From Rhabdophis nuchalis (Eukaryota > Chordata > Lepidosauria > Squamata > Natricidae): 64,000 nt of DNA. The notes under the pieces are model-generated. The model saw nothing but the letters and a program-made list of their open reading frames with translations, ran no database searches and was not told where the DNA came from. Made by a program: the position numbers and the translations under genes. The stretch lies in contig CM077645.1 in NCBI GenBank assembly GCA_039707465.1, forward strand, positions 63,268,850 to 63,332,849, written 5' to 3'. Of this stretch, positions 62,083 to 64,000 are shown piece after piece (position 1 is the first letter of the stretch; the number at the start of each line of letters is the position of its first letter).

Positions 62083-62344
62083 TAAATGCTCTCTACACAA
62101 AGAGAAACAGATCCCATTTAACAAACTGGAATAATTCTGTTTCATGTAACAATGATTTATTGGTTCTCATTATTGATACCAAGAGTGGATTTTATTTCCT
62201 GGCTGAATGAAGGTTTTGGAAATTATTCAACCACAGGTGAAAGTTTAAATCTCTTCATGATATACAAGATGGTCCTACTGTAGACTGAGATACCATGTTG
62301 TATATGCACACTCATGCATGCACACACACATACACAAATACACA

Positions 62345-62558
62345 CAGAGCCTGTTTGATGTGGTAGTTAAAGCATCAAGCTAGAAACTGGGAGACCATGA
62401 ATTCCAGCCCTGCCTTAGGCACAAATCTGAGTGACCTTTCTTTCTTTCAGTTCTAGGAAGGACAAACCACTTCTGAAAAACCTTGCCAAAAATAGTGAAG
62501 AGATTGTCCAGGCAGTTACTTAAAATTGAACACAACTGAACAGAATTAATATTCAATC
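62345..62558 (+). repeat. tRNA-derived SINE, second family
   Basis: Box A-like gatgtggtagttaaagcatc and box B-like gaccatgaattccag, followed by ggaaggacaaaccacttctg and a non-tRNA body found in squamate SINEs. Confidence 0.6.
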
Positions 62559-62597
62559 AAGAGTTGTATATAAAAAATAAACCCAGTATATTAAATA

Positions 62598-62867
62598 CCG
62601 TATTTATTCGAGTATAACGCGCAAAATTTTCTACCAAAAAAAGAACTCAAAGTTTGGGTGCGCGTTATAAACGAGGGTGCGCGTTATAAATGAGGGTGCG
62701 CGTTATAAACGATTTTTATCATGGCCGCACGTGTTCAACAACGTTTGTCACTTACAATGCTTGGTCTGAGCCGAGAAAAAGTGAAACAAAATTTTATACC
62801 GATTTTAAATCGAAAATTAGGGGGTGCGCGTTATACACGTGTGCGCGTTATACTCGAATAAATACGG
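62598..62867. mobile_element. TA-flanked MITE with perfect 26-bp ends and internal repeats
   Basis: 270 bp; termini ccgtatttattcgagtataa and its complement, identical over 26 bp, with TA on both sides. Three internal copies of gggtgcgcgttataaa at about 62656-62712. The ends are related in pattern to those of 19144-20494. Confidence 0.82.
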
Positions 62868-62941
62868 TAAATAAATAAATAAATAAATAAATAAATACAT
62901 ACATACATACATACATACATACATACATACATACATACATG
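62868..62941 (+). repeat. (AAAT)n-(ACAT)n microsatellite
   Basis: Begins at the target TA of the adjacent MITE: aaataaat units, then about ten acat units. Confidence 0.92.
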
Positions 62942-63949
62942 CTATTAAGTATTGTTTTCACTATACTGATGGTTGTTTAGTCCATGATTGACTGAAGGTG
63001 AGATGGTGGCATTGCACTGTTTCATTAAGAAACAAAACATGTGCAGCTTGGTCTTGTACATGTCTTCCCAGAAGGACGTTTTGTAGGGCTTATTATTACT
63101 TGAATATAGGTTTTAAAAAGTCTAGCTCCTATGCACATAGTAGAGGTAACCGGTTCCCTCTTGCAAAGTATCATACACCATAATAAAATGATATGCTTGC
63201 TTGTAATTAGCTATAATGTATGAAACTGAATATGCCAATTAAGATTTACTCAACAAGCCACGGCTAAAGCCATGATTTACCACAATATATGAATACAGCT
63301 TCCAAAACAACTATGAAATTATACCCAGTGAACTGAAAAAGATAACTTTTAAATCTTGTAACTAGAATATTCTGATTGAATGTTCTGCCCCTTTAACAAT
63401 AACAGTAAAGACCAATTAATGACTGTTAGCCTCCAGATCTGAATTATCTATCCTCTTTAGGATCTTCTTGCTTATTTCTTAAAGATAATAACTTAAGTTG
63501 GCTGCAAGGACCCATAGGTCTCCCCTCCTCCCGCCCTTATCTGGACAATGATAATGCACTTTCATTTTGAGATTTGATAGTCTGTTGCAGCTTAAAATGT
63601 TCTTAGCTTTTCATTTTACCTTTCCTCCAAATATTACAGCAATACATCTATTCTTGAAACTGTGGACAATGATGAAAGATAGCTGTCTGCAACTGTTTCT
63701 TAATATAGGAAAATGCATATGGTATTTGAGAAACTTAACACTATGAGCACCAAATGCAATATTATTTTATCCAGGCTAAAGACACATGATCCACAAACTC
63801 AGATTTACGGATGTCCACATAACAAGTTACAGCTGAGTTGTGGGGGGGGGGGGGGGGAGGGAACCAACACAAAAAAATTAAAGACACATCCTAATGCATA
63901 TTTTCTGAAGAGTAGCCACCACTGACCACTACAAGACTTTCTTCAAAGA
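62942..63949. other. HSPA12A intron 1, anonymous part
   Basis: Contains a poly-G run at 63841-63857. No supported gene. Confidence 0.5.
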
Positions 63950-64000
63950 AGAGTGCAGAGAAGAGCAACCAAGATGATTAGGGGACTGGAGACTAAAACA
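63950..64000 (+). mobile_element. CR1/L3-like LINE, cut by the window edge
   Basis: agagtgcagagaagagcaac and the following bases match the [16 protein letters not shown] coding segment of the other CR1 copies. Confidence 0.85.

Noticed and set aside
59484..64000. Search for HSPA12A exon 1 and its promoter
   Set aside because: No CpG-rich region or short exon with a suitable donor seen; in mammals intron 1 is very long, so exon 1 is expected outside the window.

Overview
This window is vertebrate nuclear DNA, almost certainly from a squamate reptile and probably a snake. The evidence is the repeat content: two Sauria-type SINEs plus one in reverse, CR1/L3-like LINE 3' ends tailed with (ACAAT)n arrays, L2-like LINE 3' ends, and many short DNA transposons with clean 8-bp or TA target duplications. 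Two conserved genes, both on the minus strand, lie in the mosaic. I found no viral, bacterial or plasmid gene organisation.

The main gene is HSPA12A, an atypical Hsp70-family ATPase. Eleven coding exons (numbered 2 to 12 here) run from 59483 down to the stop codon at 16350. All junctions have AG/GT signals, all phases agree, and together they give about 661 codons. Only the short first coding exon (roughly 14 residues) is missing, presumably beyond the right edge. The second gene is the 5' part of SPMIP5 (C10orf82), with coding exon 1 at 7315-7372 and exon 2 at 3245-3466; the rest lies beyond the left edge. The order HSPA12A then SPMIP5 on the same strand fits, from memory, the mammalian arrangement. 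A CpG-rich block at about 8430-9010 sits between them and may be the SPMIP5 promoter.

By region: 1-7400 holds SPMIP5 and nested hAT elements. 7400-16350 is the intergenic interval, with a foldback repeat carrying a hammerhead-ribozyme-like core (7973-8177), the CpG block, and the HSPA12A 3' untranslated or downstream region. 16350-29123 carries exons 12 to 7, with short introns packed with hairpin-forming elements and a TA-flanked element containing three 337-bp tandem units. 29124-41951 is the large intron 6, full of nested hAT, CR1 and pyrimidine-rich repeats. 41952-59483 carries exons 6 to 2, a CR1 with a 376-codon open reverse-transcriptase frame, and an L1 insertion that contains ORF1 sequence but no recognisable ORF2. 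59484-64000 belongs to intron 1.

The most distinctive features are the hammerhead-like core, the ORF1-only L1 with an exact 19-bp target duplication, at least eleven near-perfect palindromic hAT MITEs with 8-bp duplications (several close to HSPA12A splice sites), an 86-nt near-perfect hairpin in intron 11, and a transposon ending 19 bp from the exon 2 splice donor. All coordinates were worked out by reading the sequence; no database search was possible.
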